DNA of 64,000 nt. Origin: Pontimicrobium aquaticum (GTDB lineage: Bacteria; Bacteroidota; Bacteroidia; Flavobacteriales; Flavobacteriaceae). The notes below the pieces were generated by a model. It was not told the origin of the DNA, searched no databases, and saw nothing but the letters and a program-made list of their open reading frames with translations. The position numbers and the translations under genes are program-made. Shown here piece after piece: positions 9,601 to 17,173 of this stretch (position 1 is its first letter; each line of letters starts with the position of its first letter). The stretch spans positions 310,001 to 374,000 of the forward strand of contig NZ_SUPL01000001.1 of the NCBI RefSeq assembly GCF_005047595.1. The letters run 5' to 3'.

Positions 9601-10998
9601 TGCAAATTCTTTAAGTACTATGTTTACACGTCGTTCATCTTCTTGATTATGTTGCATGATTTCTAAATAGAAATCATCTTTAAATTGTTCTTTCCACCAA
9701 ACAAGTGCTTCTTCTGCTTGTTTTTCACCAACATTTAGAATCTTACCAGACACTTCTCCATAGAGATTTCCTGAAAGTACAATAATATCTTCTTTGTATT
9801 GCTCAACAACAGTTTTATCAATTCTTGGCACGTAATAAAAACCATCTGTATAGGCAATAGATGCCATTTTTACCAAATTTTGATAGCCATTTTTATTTTT
9901 GGCCAGCATGACTATTTGATACCCATAGTCTTTATGAGATTTGTTTAAATGGTCTTCACAGACAAAAAACTCGCAACCTACAATGGGTTTTATTTCTTGA
10001 CCAACTGGTATTTCTCCTTTTTCAAGAGCCTCTTTGTTTTGCTCTTTAATGATCCTATTATGATTTTTCACCTCTTTTACAAAGTGAAACGCTCCCATCA
10101 TGTTAGCATGGTCTGTCAACGCCACAGCATTCATGTTGTGCTTTGCGGTTGAAGCCACTAAATCCCTAATACTTATGGTAGATTGCAATACCGAAAATTG
10201 CGAATGGTTATGCAAGTGAACAAAATTGACCTCTTCTAACTCTGAAGCATCAACTGAGCTTTTTTCAATATTAACTTCTTGCGATTTTTGAAGCTGCTCA
10301 TTAATTTTAGCTGAAGCCTTTTTAAGGTTAATATGCTTTAACCCTATTAGCTGAATTTCCTTTGGATTAGCCTCAGTAAATTTTTCGAAGTAATCTGGTT
10401 GAACATCTAATTGTTCTTTGGTGTACTCTTGTCTTCTTATTAATTCTAGAAAACAGCGTGTGGTTGCTTCAACATCGGCAGTGGCATTATGAGCTTCGTT
10501 AAAAGCTTCACCAAATAAATATTCGTGAAGTTCTGTTAAAGTTGGCAATTTAAATTTTCCGCCACGACCTCCAGGAATTTTACACATTTCGGCTGTATGC
10601 TCTGTACATGTATCTAGAATTGGAAGTTCTAATAATTTAGTTACGGTATCTTCACGAAAAAACTCGCAACCCATAATATTTAAGTCAAAACCTACATTTT
10701 GCCCAACTACAAATTTTGACTTATTGAGAGCTTCATTAAATTTTTCTAAAACCTCTATTAGCGGCAACCCTTGTTCTTGTGCTAACTCTGTAGAAATGCC
10801 ATGAATTTTTTCGGCATCATATGGTATATTAAAACCCTCAGGCTTAATCAAATAATCTTGATGTTCGATACAATTTCCTGTAGCATCATGCAATTGCCAT
10901 GCAATTTGAATAGCTCTAGGCCAATTATCAATGTCTGTAATTGGAGCATCCCATCGCTTAGGCAAACCTGTTGTTTCTGTATCAAAAACTAAATACAT
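6619..10998 (-). CDS. dnaE: DNA polymerase III alpha subunit with N-terminal proofreading exonuclease
   Basis: This 1459-residue replicative polymerase combines two activities. Residues 1 to about 195 form a DnaQ-like DEDDh exonuclease (first motif FDTETTG, last motif AHNATADVEAT). A PHP domain begins near 257 (VHLHNHSQFSV), then the family C polymerase core with the catalytic acidic motif PDIDIDFDDEGRGR near 685-700, a helix-hairpin-helix region, and an OB-fold near the C-terminus. E. coli DnaE lacks the exonuclease and borrows DnaQ; the fused form is, to my knowledge, usual in flavobacteria. The start is the only Met ahead of the first exonuclease strand (MYLVFDTETTG). Confidence 0.96.
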   Translation of the reverse strand: MYLVFDTETTGLPKRWDAPITDIDNWPRAIQIAWQLHDATGNCIEHQDYLIKPEGFNIPYDAEKIHGISTELAQEQGLPLIEVLEKFNEALNKSKFVVGQNVGFDLNIMGCEFFREDTVTKLLELPILDTCTEHTAEMCKIPGGRGGKFKLPTLTELHEYLFGEAFNEAHNATADVEATTRCFLELIRRQEYTKEQLDVQPDYFEKFTEANPKEIQLIGLKHINLKKASAKINEQLQKSQEVNIEKSSVDASELEEVNFVHLHNHSQFSVLQSTISIRDLVASTAKHNMNAVALTDHANMMGAFHFVKEVKNHNRIIKEQNKEALEKGEIPVGQEIKPIVGCEFFVCEDHLNKSHKDYGYQIVMLAKNKNGYQNLVKMASIAYTDGFYYVPRIDKTVVEQYKEDIIVLSGNLYGEVSGKILNVGEKQAEEALVWWKEQFKDDFYLEIMQHNQEDERRVNIVLKEFAKKHNVKLVATNNNYYCEQEDANAHDILLCVKDGEKQGTPIGRGRGYRYGLPNQEYYFKSSDEMKALFKDAPEAIINIQEVVDKVEAFELARDVLLPEFSIPDEFKDDQDLVDGGKRGENAYLRHITYEGAKKRYGEITEEIQERLDFELETIENTGYPGYFLIVEDFIREARNMDVSVGPGRGSAAGSVVAYCLWITNIDPLKYDLLFERFLNPDRVSMPDIDIDFDDEGRGRVMDYVINKYGANQVAQIITYGTMAAKSSIRDTARVLDLPLFDADRIAKLIPTMSKLNKIFGLDEKELSKKFRAEDLEKVNQLLNIADGEDLEAETVNLARTLEGSVRNTGIHACGVIITPSDITNYVPVATAKDSDLYVTQFDNSVVEDAGLLKMDFLGLKTLTLIKDTVKIVKAKHGIELEPDNFPIDDEDTYALFQRGETVGIFQYESPGMQKHMKDLKPTVFDDLIAMNALYRPGPMEYIPSFIARKHGDEDIEYDLPEMEEYLKETYGITVYQEQVMLLSQKLADFTKGEADVLRKAMGKKQKAVLDKMKPKFIDQAAAKGMDKKKLEKIWKDWEAFASYAFNKSHSTCYAWIAYQTAYLKAHYPAEYMAAVLSNNMNDIKQVTFFMEECKRMKLNVLGPDVNESYYKFSVNQDNAVRFGMGAIKGVGHGAVKTIVENRKKDGHYKSIFDFAKRIDLRAANKKAFENLANAGGFDCFKETHRAQYFHDTGDGITFLEKTIKYANKYQESENSAQVSLFGEASDVQIPEPEVPPCEEWGTMEKLAREREVVGIYISGHPLDDFKIEMNTFCNAEVSLFKDLHSYVNRELTFGGVVTDVQHRVSKQGKGWALFTIEDYMDSFEFRIFGEEYLKFRHFLMVSNFVYVRAFIKEGWVNRETGKKSDPRIQFNNFQLLHDVLDTYAKKLSIQFDIKDIKEERIKSIKELLRMHEGNHHLNFVIYDNKEQIKLQMPSRKQKVRISQELLEELESQQVFYKLN

Positions 10999-11084
10999 AA
11001 ATGAGTTTTAAGGTGAAAATTTAGAACCTTAAAAATAGGAATAATTATAGGTTTAAAAACGGAAAGTTATAAACAGTTTTAAAC

Positions 11085-11115
11085 AAAAAACGCAACCAAA
11101 ATGGTTGCGTTTTTT
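11085..11115. terminator. hairpin terminator between the DUF2383-like gene and dnaE
   Basis: The inverted repeat AAAAAACGCAACC / GGTTGCGTTTTTT has a 5-nt loop and A and T tracts on either side. It lies 20 bp after the upstream gene's stop and 87 bp before dnaE, so dnaE is probably transcribed from its own promoter in between, which I could not identify. Confidence 0.8.
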
Positions 11116-11134
11116 CTATAGTATATTAAAAGTG

Positions 11135-11584
11135 TTATGAAACTAACTCTTCATGTACTTTCTCTGTATTAATGGCTGATTGAATAGCATTTCTCTGCTT
11201 TGTTAGTAAAGAATCAATCGTTGGTGGCAATACGCTGTTTGCTAAAATTTCGTTATATTCTTCTAAATTAGCTTCTTCGCCTTTAATAGCTTCTTCAAGA
11301 ATAGCCTCTTCATTGTTGGACGAAAATGTCGCTTTTAGTGTCATCCAGTTTCTGTGCATTGCTCCTTTAAAAGAACCATTGTCTTCCGGTATTTCACCAT
11401 ATCTTAGAATCTCGGTTCTTAAGTCTTTTGCAAATTCACTTCTCTCAGATGCTCTTTTTTTAAAATACATTTTTAAATTTTTATTATCAATATTGTCAAT
11501 GGCATTTAAATAGCCTTTTTCAGCATCGTAATTTTTAACTAATAGTTCGTTTAACTTGTTTGAAATTTTTTCGGAATACTTCAT
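11135..11584 (-). CDS. DUF2383-like four-helix-bundle protein (ferritin-like), copy 1
   Basis: The product (about 149 residues) is predicted all-helical and has the pattern of the PA2169/DUF2383 ferritin-like family: repeated Glu/His-containing amphipathic helices such as LLVKNYDAEKGYLNAIDNI, KKRASERSEFAKDLRTEIL and EEAIKGEEANLEEYNEIL. No function is established for the family; a metal or stress role is often supposed. The start at 11584 (MKYSEKIS) is chosen by alignment with the paralog at 13547-14026; an upstream ATG at 11653 would add 23 residues. It is monocistronic, with a terminator downstream. Confidence 0.75.
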   Translation of the reverse strand: MKYSEKISNKLNELLVKNYDAEKGYLNAIDNIDNKNLKMYFKKRASERSEFAKDLRTEILRYGEIPEDNGSFKGAMHRNWMTLKATFSSNNEEAILEEAIKGEEANLEEYNEILANSVLPPTIDSLLTKQRNAIQSAINTEKVHEELVS

Positions 11585-11762
11585 AATATCTTTTTCATTT
11601 TTAAATTTCAATAAATTCTTTAAAGATGCGTATTGTTTCACATCTGCATACATAACCTAACGATTATTACGCTTCATGTCAAGTATATTAACACCTTTAA
11701 TAAAAGTTTAAGATTCTTTAACAAATTGAAGTTAAAGTTGTTAGCAGAATTTGTTTAAGTGC

Positions 11763-12254
11763 CTACTGAATTTGCAACAAGCCACCTGTTAAAGGCACTT
11801 TATAAAACACGCCTTTATTGAAGTTGATTACTTTTAACCCATCAGCAGTATATGCATAGAACCAAAAGGTTCCATAAACATTCTTAGGATCGTCATTATC
11901 TATATCTTCAACAATAATTTCGCCACTTGTTGGGTAACTACCTAAGCTTGGATCTGGAGCATTTTTGGTGGAATAAATAGTACCATCAACATCTTTAAAA
12001 ATTGCAACGTTATCACTTTCTAATCCAAGACTAAATGTTCCTCTAGCATCACTTGTTGTTATTAATTGAATTGTTTCACCGGAAAATCTACCTTCAATAA
12101 CGAAACCTCCATTATCGATATCTGCAGCAAAAAAATTTGATCTCCATAACTCATTCTGCTTACTTGCCTGTAACGCTGGCGAATTAAACCTAATTTCATC
12201 ACTACAATTTAACAGCAAAAAAACAATCAAAAAGCTTACAACTATTCTTTTCAT
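11763..12254 (-). CDS. DUF6252-like lipoprotein
   Basis: The 163-residue product begins with a lipoprotein signal (FLIVFLLLNC, Cys17) and continues with a beta-rich domain containing WRSNFFAADIDNGGFVIEG and GTFSLGLESDN, the pattern of the Bacteroidetes DUF6252 family of small exported lipoproteins. Acidic, Gly-rich loops (EDIDNDDPKNVYGTF) suggest an extracytoplasmic beta-sandwich. No function is known. It stands alone and diverges from rpsP, with about 130 bp between them that hold the rpsP promoter. Confidence 0.75.
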   Translation of the reverse strand: MKRIVVSFLIVFLLLNCSDEIRFNSPALQASKQNELWRSNFFAADIDNGGFVIEGRFSGETIQLITTSDARGTFSLGLESDNVAIFKDVDGTIYSTKNAPDPSLGSYPTSGEIIVEDIDNDDPKNVYGTFWFYAYTADGLKVINFNKGVFYKVPLTGGLLQIQ

Positions 12255-12309
12255 AACAAAATAACGACTTTAAGACTTCAAAAGTATAATAAAAAAGCAA
12301 ACTAAATAA

Positions 12310-12338
12310 TTGTGAATTAGAAAAATATAGTATCTTTG
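12310..12338 (+). promoter_or_regulatory. promoter of rpsP
   Basis: TTG at 12310-12312 and TATCTTTG at 12331-12338 are separated by 18 bp and match the Bacteroidetes -33/-7 consensus closely. The -7 element is 46 bp before the rpsP start. This is the clearest promoter in the window. Confidence 0.8.
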
Positions 12339-12384
12339 CGCTCTTATTAATAATCGAGGTCGTGAACCTCACTAATTAATTTTT

Positions 12385-12897
12385 ATGGCAGTTAAATTAA
12401 GACTACAAAGACACGGTAAAAAAGGAAAACCTTTTTACTGGATTGTTGCAGCAGATGCAAGATCAAAAAGAGACGGTAAATTCTTAGAAAAATTAGGAAC
12501 TTACAATCCAAACGTAAACCCAGCAATTATAGATTTAGATGTTGATGGTGCAGTAAAATGGCTTCAAAATGGAGCACAACCTACTGACACTGCCAGAGCT
12601 ATTTTATCTTACAAAGGTGCTATGTTAAAAAATCATTTAGCAGGTGGTGTACGTAAAGGTGCTTTAACAGAAGAAGAAGCTGAAAAGAAGTTTCAAGCTT
12701 GGTTAGACGAAAAAGCAGCTAAAGTAGAAGCTAAAAAAGATGGTTTAGCAAAAGCTGATGCTGATGCTAAAGCTAAAATTCTTGAAGCAGAAAAAGCAGC
12801 AAACGAAGCTCGTATCGCGGCAGCAGCTCCAGTTGTTGAAGAAACAACCGAAGATGCACCTGCTGAAGAAGCACAAGCTACAAACGAAGAAGAATAA
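12385..12897 (+). CDS. rpsP: 30S ribosomal protein S16 with extended C-terminus
   Basis: Residues 1 to about 85 are a normal S16 ([34 protein letters not shown]), a small-subunit assembly protein. The remaining ~85 residues are a low-complexity Ala/Glu/Lys-rich tail (many AKAEAE-type runs, ending [15 protein letters not shown]), giving 170 residues against about 80-90 in E. coli; such tails are usual in Bacteroidetes. A consensus promoter lies upstream and a strong terminator follows, so it appears monocistronic although rimM is the next gene. Confidence 0.97.
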   Translation: MAVKLRLQRHGKKGKPFYWIVAADARSKRDGKFLEKLGTYNPNVNPAIIDLDVDGAVKWLQNGAQPTDTARAILSYKGAMLKNHLAGGVRKGALTEEEAEKKFQAWLDEKAAKVEAKKDGLAKADADAKAKILEAEKAANEARIAAAAPVVEETTEDAPAEEAQATNEEE

Positions 12898-12919
12898 AAA
12901 AATATTTTTTTATACTTTT

Positions 12920-12949
12920 AAACCCAGACCTTGTGTCTGGGTTTTTTAT
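12920..12949 (+). terminator. terminator of rpsP
   Basis: A perfect 10-bp stem AAACCCAGAC/GTCTGGGTTT with a 5-nt loop is followed by TTTATT. It begins 22 bp after the rpsP stop and separates it from rimM. Confidence 0.88.
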
Positions 12950-13033
12950 TCCCACATAAGTATGAATCTTATAGTTTGAGTTAATAACATTAAAAGATTT
13001 CCATTTTCATGGAAACAAAAACATCCATTTTTG

Positions 13034-13558
13034 ATGAAAAAAGAAGATTGTTTTTATTTAGGAAAGATTGTTAAAAAGTACAGCTTTAAAGGAGAACTAT
13101 TGGCTAAACTAGACACTGATCAACCTGATCTTTATGAGCATTTAGATGCCATATTTGTTCAGGTTAGAAATAATTTACTCCCTTTTTTTATTGAAAGTTC
13201 ACAACTTCATAAATCTGATTTATTGCGTATTAAATTTGAAGAAGTAGATACCGAAGCCGATGCTGATGCATTACTAAAAAGTGAACTGTATTTACCTTTA
13301 GAGTTATTACCAAAGCTCGAGGGGAATAAATTTTACTTTCATGAGATTATTGGCTTTAAAATTCATGATAAAAATTTTGGGGACGTAGGCATCATTAAAG
13401 GTATTAACGACTCGACAGCTCAAGCACTTTTTGAGGTTGATAGAGATGGTGTTGAAATTTTAATTCCAATGAATGATGAGTTTATTGTAGAAGTAAATAG
13501 AGAAACAAAAACTATTTTAGTTGAAACACCAGAAGGCTTAATAGATTTATACTTCTAA
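13034..13558 (+). CDS. rimM: 16S rRNA processing protein RimM
   Basis: This 174-residue protein assists maturation of the 30S head by binding ribosomal protein S19. The N-terminal RimM barrel opens with CFYLGKIVKKYSFKGELLAKLDTD, and the PRC-barrel half contains FYFHEIIGFKIHD and ILIPMNDEFIVEVN. The ATG at 13034 is preferred over a TTG one codon upstream. It lies immediately downstream of rpsP, a conserved ribosome-assembly neighbourhood. Confidence 0.95.
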   Translation: MKKEDCFYLGKIVKKYSFKGELLAKLDTDQPDLYEHLDAIFVQVRNNLLPFFIESSQLHKSDLLRIKFEEVDTEADADALLKSELYLPLELLPKLEGNKFYFHEIIGFKIHDKNFGDVGIIKGINDSTAQALFEVDRDGVEILIPMNDEFIVEVNRETKTILVETPEGLIDLYF

Positions 13559-14026
13559 AGTCTCCTTTACTTTAATACTATCTATTTTAATACTATTCAT
13601 TTTAGAATGAAGTAAATCTCGTTGTTCCGCCAACAGCTTGCATAAAGATAAAGACAAGTTAAGCTCCTGTAGTAAATCATTGTAATTATCAATGCTCCAC
13701 TCTTTAATATTGCATATTTGATCGAGCAATTCTGGAGTATAATCTTCCTTTAGCAAGGGTCTTAAATTTTTCCAAAAAATATAATAGGCTCTACTTAATT
13801 TATTTAATCCTTCAAAATTTTGGGGTTTTTCTCCCAGCTTAATTGTTTCTTTTCTTAATGCTCTAATAAACTCATTTCTTTCAAAAGCGAGTTCTCTAAA
13901 AAAAGATTTTAAATTATTATCATTAACAATATCATGGGCATCTGTAAAAATTTTTTCAGCCTCATAATTCATCATTAATAGATTATTAGCTTTTTTTATA
14001 ACCTTTTCTGAATGCTTTACTTTCAT
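13547..14026 (-). CDS. DUF2383-like four-helix-bundle protein, copy 2
   Basis: A helical protein of about 159 residues that aligns with the gene at 11135-11584: the N-terminal SEK...LLMMNYEAEKIFTDAHDIV matches SEK...LLVKNYDAEKGYLNAIDNI, and KSFFRELAFERNEFIRALR matches KMYFKKRASERSEFAKDLR. The two are therefore paralogs about 2.4 kb apart, separated by a lipoprotein gene, rpsP and rimM. Its 3' end overlaps that of rimM by 12 bp (convergent). The start at 14026 (MKVKHSEK) is chosen over 14044. Function unknown. Confidence 0.72.
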   Translation of the reverse strand: MKVKHSEKVIKKANNLLMMNYEAEKIFTDAHDIVNDNNLKSFFRELAFERNEFIRALRKETIKLGEKPQNFEGLNKLSRAYYIFWKNLRPLLKEDYTPELLDQICNIKEWSIDNYNDLLQELNLSLSLCKLLAEQRDLLHSKMNSIKIDSIKVKETLEV

Positions 14027-14187
14027 ATTCCTACTTCTTAACATTTACATAAATATAACTCAAAAAGTGTGTTTAAATTATAAATTTTAACACGATTTAA
14101 TAACTAAGTTTTCAACATTTAAAGAATTACTCTTTCAATGAAGTTGACATCACAAATTATTAATACATTTAGTCTCAAAAATTCAAT

Positions 14188-14904
14188 ATGCCTTACAAAC
14201 CTTTTCTTTTTAAGAAGTTTAAAGTCAACCAAAATAAAAGTGCTATGAAAATTGGCACAGATGCTGTATTGCTTGGTGCTTGGACATCCATAAATCGAAA
14301 TCCTTTTTCTGTTTTAGATATTGGAGCTGGAACTGGAGTTGTGGCGCTTATGTTAGCTCAAAGATGTTATGCAGAACTCATAGATGCTGTTGAAATTGAA
14401 GATAATGCCTATGAACAATGCACTGAGAATTTTGAAGACTCTCCATGGAACGATAGGTTGTTTTGTTATCATGCTTCATTAGAAGCGTTTGTTGAAGAAA
14501 TTGACGAGACATACGATTTGATTGTGTCTAATCCTCCATTCTATTCAGATGACTTTAAAAGTAAAAATAACCAGCGTGACTTAGCAAGGTTTGAAGACGC
14601 TTTACCTTTTGACCATTTATTAGATAGTGTTTCAAAATTACTTTCAAGTAATGGTCTGTTTTCTGTTATTATTCCATTTAAAGAAGAACAATCTTTCATG
14701 GACATAGCAACAAGTTTTAATCTATTTCCAAAACGGATTTTAAGAGTTAAAGGTAATCCAAATTCAGACACAAAGAGAAGTCTTATAGAATTTTCTTTTA
14801 CTAAAGGTCAGGTCGAAACTAATGACCTTATTATAGAAAATGGACGTCATCAATACACACAAGACTACGTCAATTTAACAAAAGATTTTTATTTAAAAAT
14901 GTAA
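14188..14904 (+). CDS. trmN6: tRNA1(Val) (adenine37-N6)-methyltransferase
   Basis: This 238-residue SAM-dependent methyltransferase modifies A37 of tRNA-Val. The SAM-binding motif is VLDIGAGTGVVALMLAQ (about residues 43-59) and the N6-adenine catalytic motif is SNPPFY (about 114-119). The opening MPYKPFLFKKFKVNQNKSAMKIGTDAVLLGAW is characteristic of the YfiC/TrmN6 group. A stop codon lies directly against the end of the convergent dimethylargininase gene (no intergenic bases). Confidence 0.9.
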   Translation: MPYKPFLFKKFKVNQNKSAMKIGTDAVLLGAWTSINRNPFSVLDIGAGTGVVALMLAQRCYAELIDAVEIEDNAYEQCTENFEDSPWNDRLFCYHASLEAFVEEIDETYDLIVSNPPFYSDDFKSKNNQRDLARFEDALPFDHLLDSVSKLLSSNGLFSVIIPFKEEQSFMDIATSFNLFPKRILRVKGNPNSDTKRSLIEFSFTKGQVETNDLIIENGRHQYTQDYVNLTKDFYLKM

Positions 14905-15786
14905 TTAATAACTGCGATGCATAGGTCGTGTTAAACACGTTGGACCTCCACCACCTTTCACACTAATATCCTCACCTTTGTAAGTCGTTACTTGGCATCC
15001 TGCATCTTCTAACAATTGCTTTGTTTTTGGATTTCCTGCAACCATTAGGCATTGTCTTGGTGCAATTACCAACACATTACAACCCATGGATTCAAATTCT
15101 TCATTAGGCACTTCAATTAATTCGAAACCTCTATTTAGTAATTCGTCTCTAAATTTAATAGGCATTAAAGGCGAATACACCACTACTAAATCTTTATCAA
15201 CTGGACTTAAAATACTCATTAAATGAAATACATCATTTTTTCCTTTATAATGTGGTAATTCAGCAACGACAACATCAATACCTTTAGGCTCTAATAAGGC
15301 CTTAAGTTGTGCGATGCCTTCTTCATTAGTTCTGTAAGTATGACCAACTACTAAGGTTGTTGAATCTAACCAAGCAACATCGCCTCCTTCTAGAGTTCCA
15401 GGTGCTTCAATAATTCCTAATATTGGAATATTAGCTTGTTTGTAAATTTCTGAATGCGATTGAGGTTCATTAATACGTCCTCCTTTTCCCATATTACAAA
15501 TTATCATCCCAAAATCTGTAGCAATCGAAGCATCTCTGCAATATATAGAATCAATTTGTACATTATTATCAAAAGGAAAATCATGTGTTTCAATATTGTT
15601 GTTTAAAAAATACTCTTGAAACGTTTTATATTCTTCCAAAGCACTATCAAAATCTGGACGAGACAAATAATTAAGTTCACGCCATTGTTCACCTAAATAA
15701 ATGTCTGATACGAATGCATTTTTTGCTGGTTTTATATATACCGCTTTTAGTTTTAAATATTCTGAATGATGTGTTGCTTTCTTCAT
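14905..15786 (-). CDS. dimethylargininase / arginine deiminase-family amidinohydrolase
   Basis: A 293-residue pentein-fold enzyme that hydrolyses guanidino groups, most likely methylated arginine to citrulline plus methylamines. Visible catalytic elements are CRDASIATD near 88-96, the acidic EGGDV motif, the His of DVFHLMS and the nucleophilic Cys near the C-terminus (GGPTCLTRP). It starts one base after the stop of an amino-acid permease gene, so enzyme and transporter form an operon. Substrate could be dimethylarginine, arginine or a related guanidino compound; family membership is clear, substrate is inference. Confidence 0.85.
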   Translation of the reverse strand: MKKATHHSEYLKLKAVYIKPAKNAFVSDIYLGEQWRELNYLSRPDFDSALEEYKTFQEYFLNNNIETHDFPFDNNVQIDSIYCRDASIATDFGMIICNMGKGGRINEPQSHSEIYKQANIPILGIIEAPGTLEGGDVAWLDSTTLVVGHTYRTNEEGIAQLKALLEPKGIDVVVAELPHYKGKNDVFHLMSILSPVDKDLVVVYSPLMPIKFRDELLNRGFELIEVPNEEFESMGCNVLVIAPRQCLMVAGNPKTKQLLEDAGCQVTTYKGEDISVKGGGGPTCLTRPMHRSY

Positions 15787-15787
15787 A

Positions 15788-17095
15788 CTAGTTTTTACTT
15801 TGATTCCATTTCATCATTACGTAAAACGGAACGCCTGCCAATAATAATAAAAATCCATAGAATACTGTATCACTTCCTGAGCCATAAATTGCCCAAAATG
15901 AATAGGCGAATCCCAAAATAGAAAGCAAGCTAATTTTAAATTTATTATTCAAAAAAACACCTTTGTTAATTGTAATTATCACATATGCTGCTGCTACAAA
16001 TAGATACGGAATTAAAGCTGTTAAAGTTGTAAGGAGTGCTATAAACTCAAACTGATCAACGAGTCCTTCCGAAAAATTCATTAGCATAACAATAGAGCTT
16101 AAAACACTTCCAATAATTAGCCCTAAATAAGGAGCTTCTTTATCGTTTTGCTTTTTAAATACTCTCGGAAACATATTATCTCTTGCAGTTGCCATTGGTA
16201 ATTGTCCTGCAATTAAAATCCATCCATTAAGTGCTCCAATAGCTGAAATAGCTGCTCCAGCTGCTACAAAATAGCCTGTATATTCTCCTCCAATAATTTT
16301 TCCTGCTTCTGCAAAAGGTGCTGGCGATATCATTAATTGGTCGATTGGCAAAATCCCAAACAACACAACGGTTCCTAGAATGTACACTAAAGTTGTAATA
16401 GTTGTTCCTAACATTGTAGCTTTTGGTACTGTTTTTTCTGGATTTTTGACATTTTCAGCTGGAATAGTTGCACATTCAATTCCTAAAAAAGCAAATAACG
16501 TTAATGTTGCTACAGCTGAAAAAGCCTGTAAATTATTTTGACCTGAAATATTAAATTCTGGGAAATTGTCCAAGCTAAAAAAGAAAAAACCGAGAATAAT
16601 TATAACAACTAAAGGCAATAATTTTAAAATAGTCGTCACCACTTGAAACTTTCCAGATGTTTTTACACCCTTGATATTTATCCAAGTAAAAAACCAAATA
16701 AAACCTAATCCTATTAATACAGCCAATAATGAGTTGGTTTCTAATATTGGAAAGAAAATGGTCAGGGCACTAATAATAGCCACTGCAATTCCAGCATTAA
16801 CAACCCAACACGAAATCCAATAACCCCAAGCCACTAAAAATCCTATAAAATCACCAAATCCTTCTTTGGCAAACACATAAGGACCTCCGCTTTTGTTCAC
16901 TAAGACCTTACTTAAATTGCTGAATATCTTTGCTAAAACTAAAGCTCCTGCAGCAGTAAATAGCCATCCTAATAAACTAATACTTCCGTATTTTGCCAAT
17001 GTTGCTGGCAATACAAAAATACCTGAACCAATCATATTCCCAACAACTAAGGAGGTTGCAGTAATTAATCCTATCTTTTGGGATTTAGATGCCAT
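15788..17095 (-). CDS. APC superfamily amino-acid permease
   Basis: The 435-residue product has about twelve hydrophobic segments and the APC signature at the first helix (TSLVVGNMIGSGIFVLPA), so it is an inner-membrane amino-acid transporter or antiporter. It is the first gene of a two-gene operon with the dimethylargininase, separated by one base. By context it probably moves arginine, a methylarginine, ornithine or citrulline. It resembles arginine/ornithine and arginine/agmatine antiporters in general layout. Confidence 0.88.
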   Translation of the reverse strand: MASKSQKIGLITATSLVVGNMIGSGIFVLPATLAKYGSISLLGWLFTAAGALVLAKIFSNLSKVLVNKSGGPYVFAKEGFGDFIGFLVAWGYWISCWVVNAGIAVAIISALTIFFPILETNSLLAVLIGLGFIWFFTWINIKGVKTSGKFQVVTTILKLLPLVVIIILGFFFFSLDNFPEFNISGQNNLQAFSAVATLTLFAFLGIECATIPAENVKNPEKTVPKATMLGTTITTLVYILGTVVLFGILPIDQLMISPAPFAEAGKIIGGEYTGYFVAAGAAISAIGALNGWILIAGQLPMATARDNMFPRVFKKQNDKEAPYLGLIIGSVLSSIVMLMNFSEGLVDQFEFIALLTTLTALIPYLFVAAAYVIITINKGVFLNNKFKISLLSILGFAYSFWAIYGSGSDTVFYGFLLLLAGVPFYVMMKWNQSKN

Positions 17096-17173
17096 TTATT
17101 TAGTTTAAAAAGAGATAAGGTTTAATTACGTAAATTAGGAGCGACGTACGAATATACAATTATATTATTTTTA

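Noticed and set aside
6619-10998. Intein in DnaE as explanation for its length
   Set aside because: The polymerase motifs are continuous; the extra length is the N-terminal exonuclease domain.
12758-12979. 73-codon frame overlapping the rpsP tail
   Set aside because: It is a +1-frame shadow of the repetitive Ala/Glu/Lys tail, giving a Lys/Gln-rich sequence, and it runs through the rpsP terminator.
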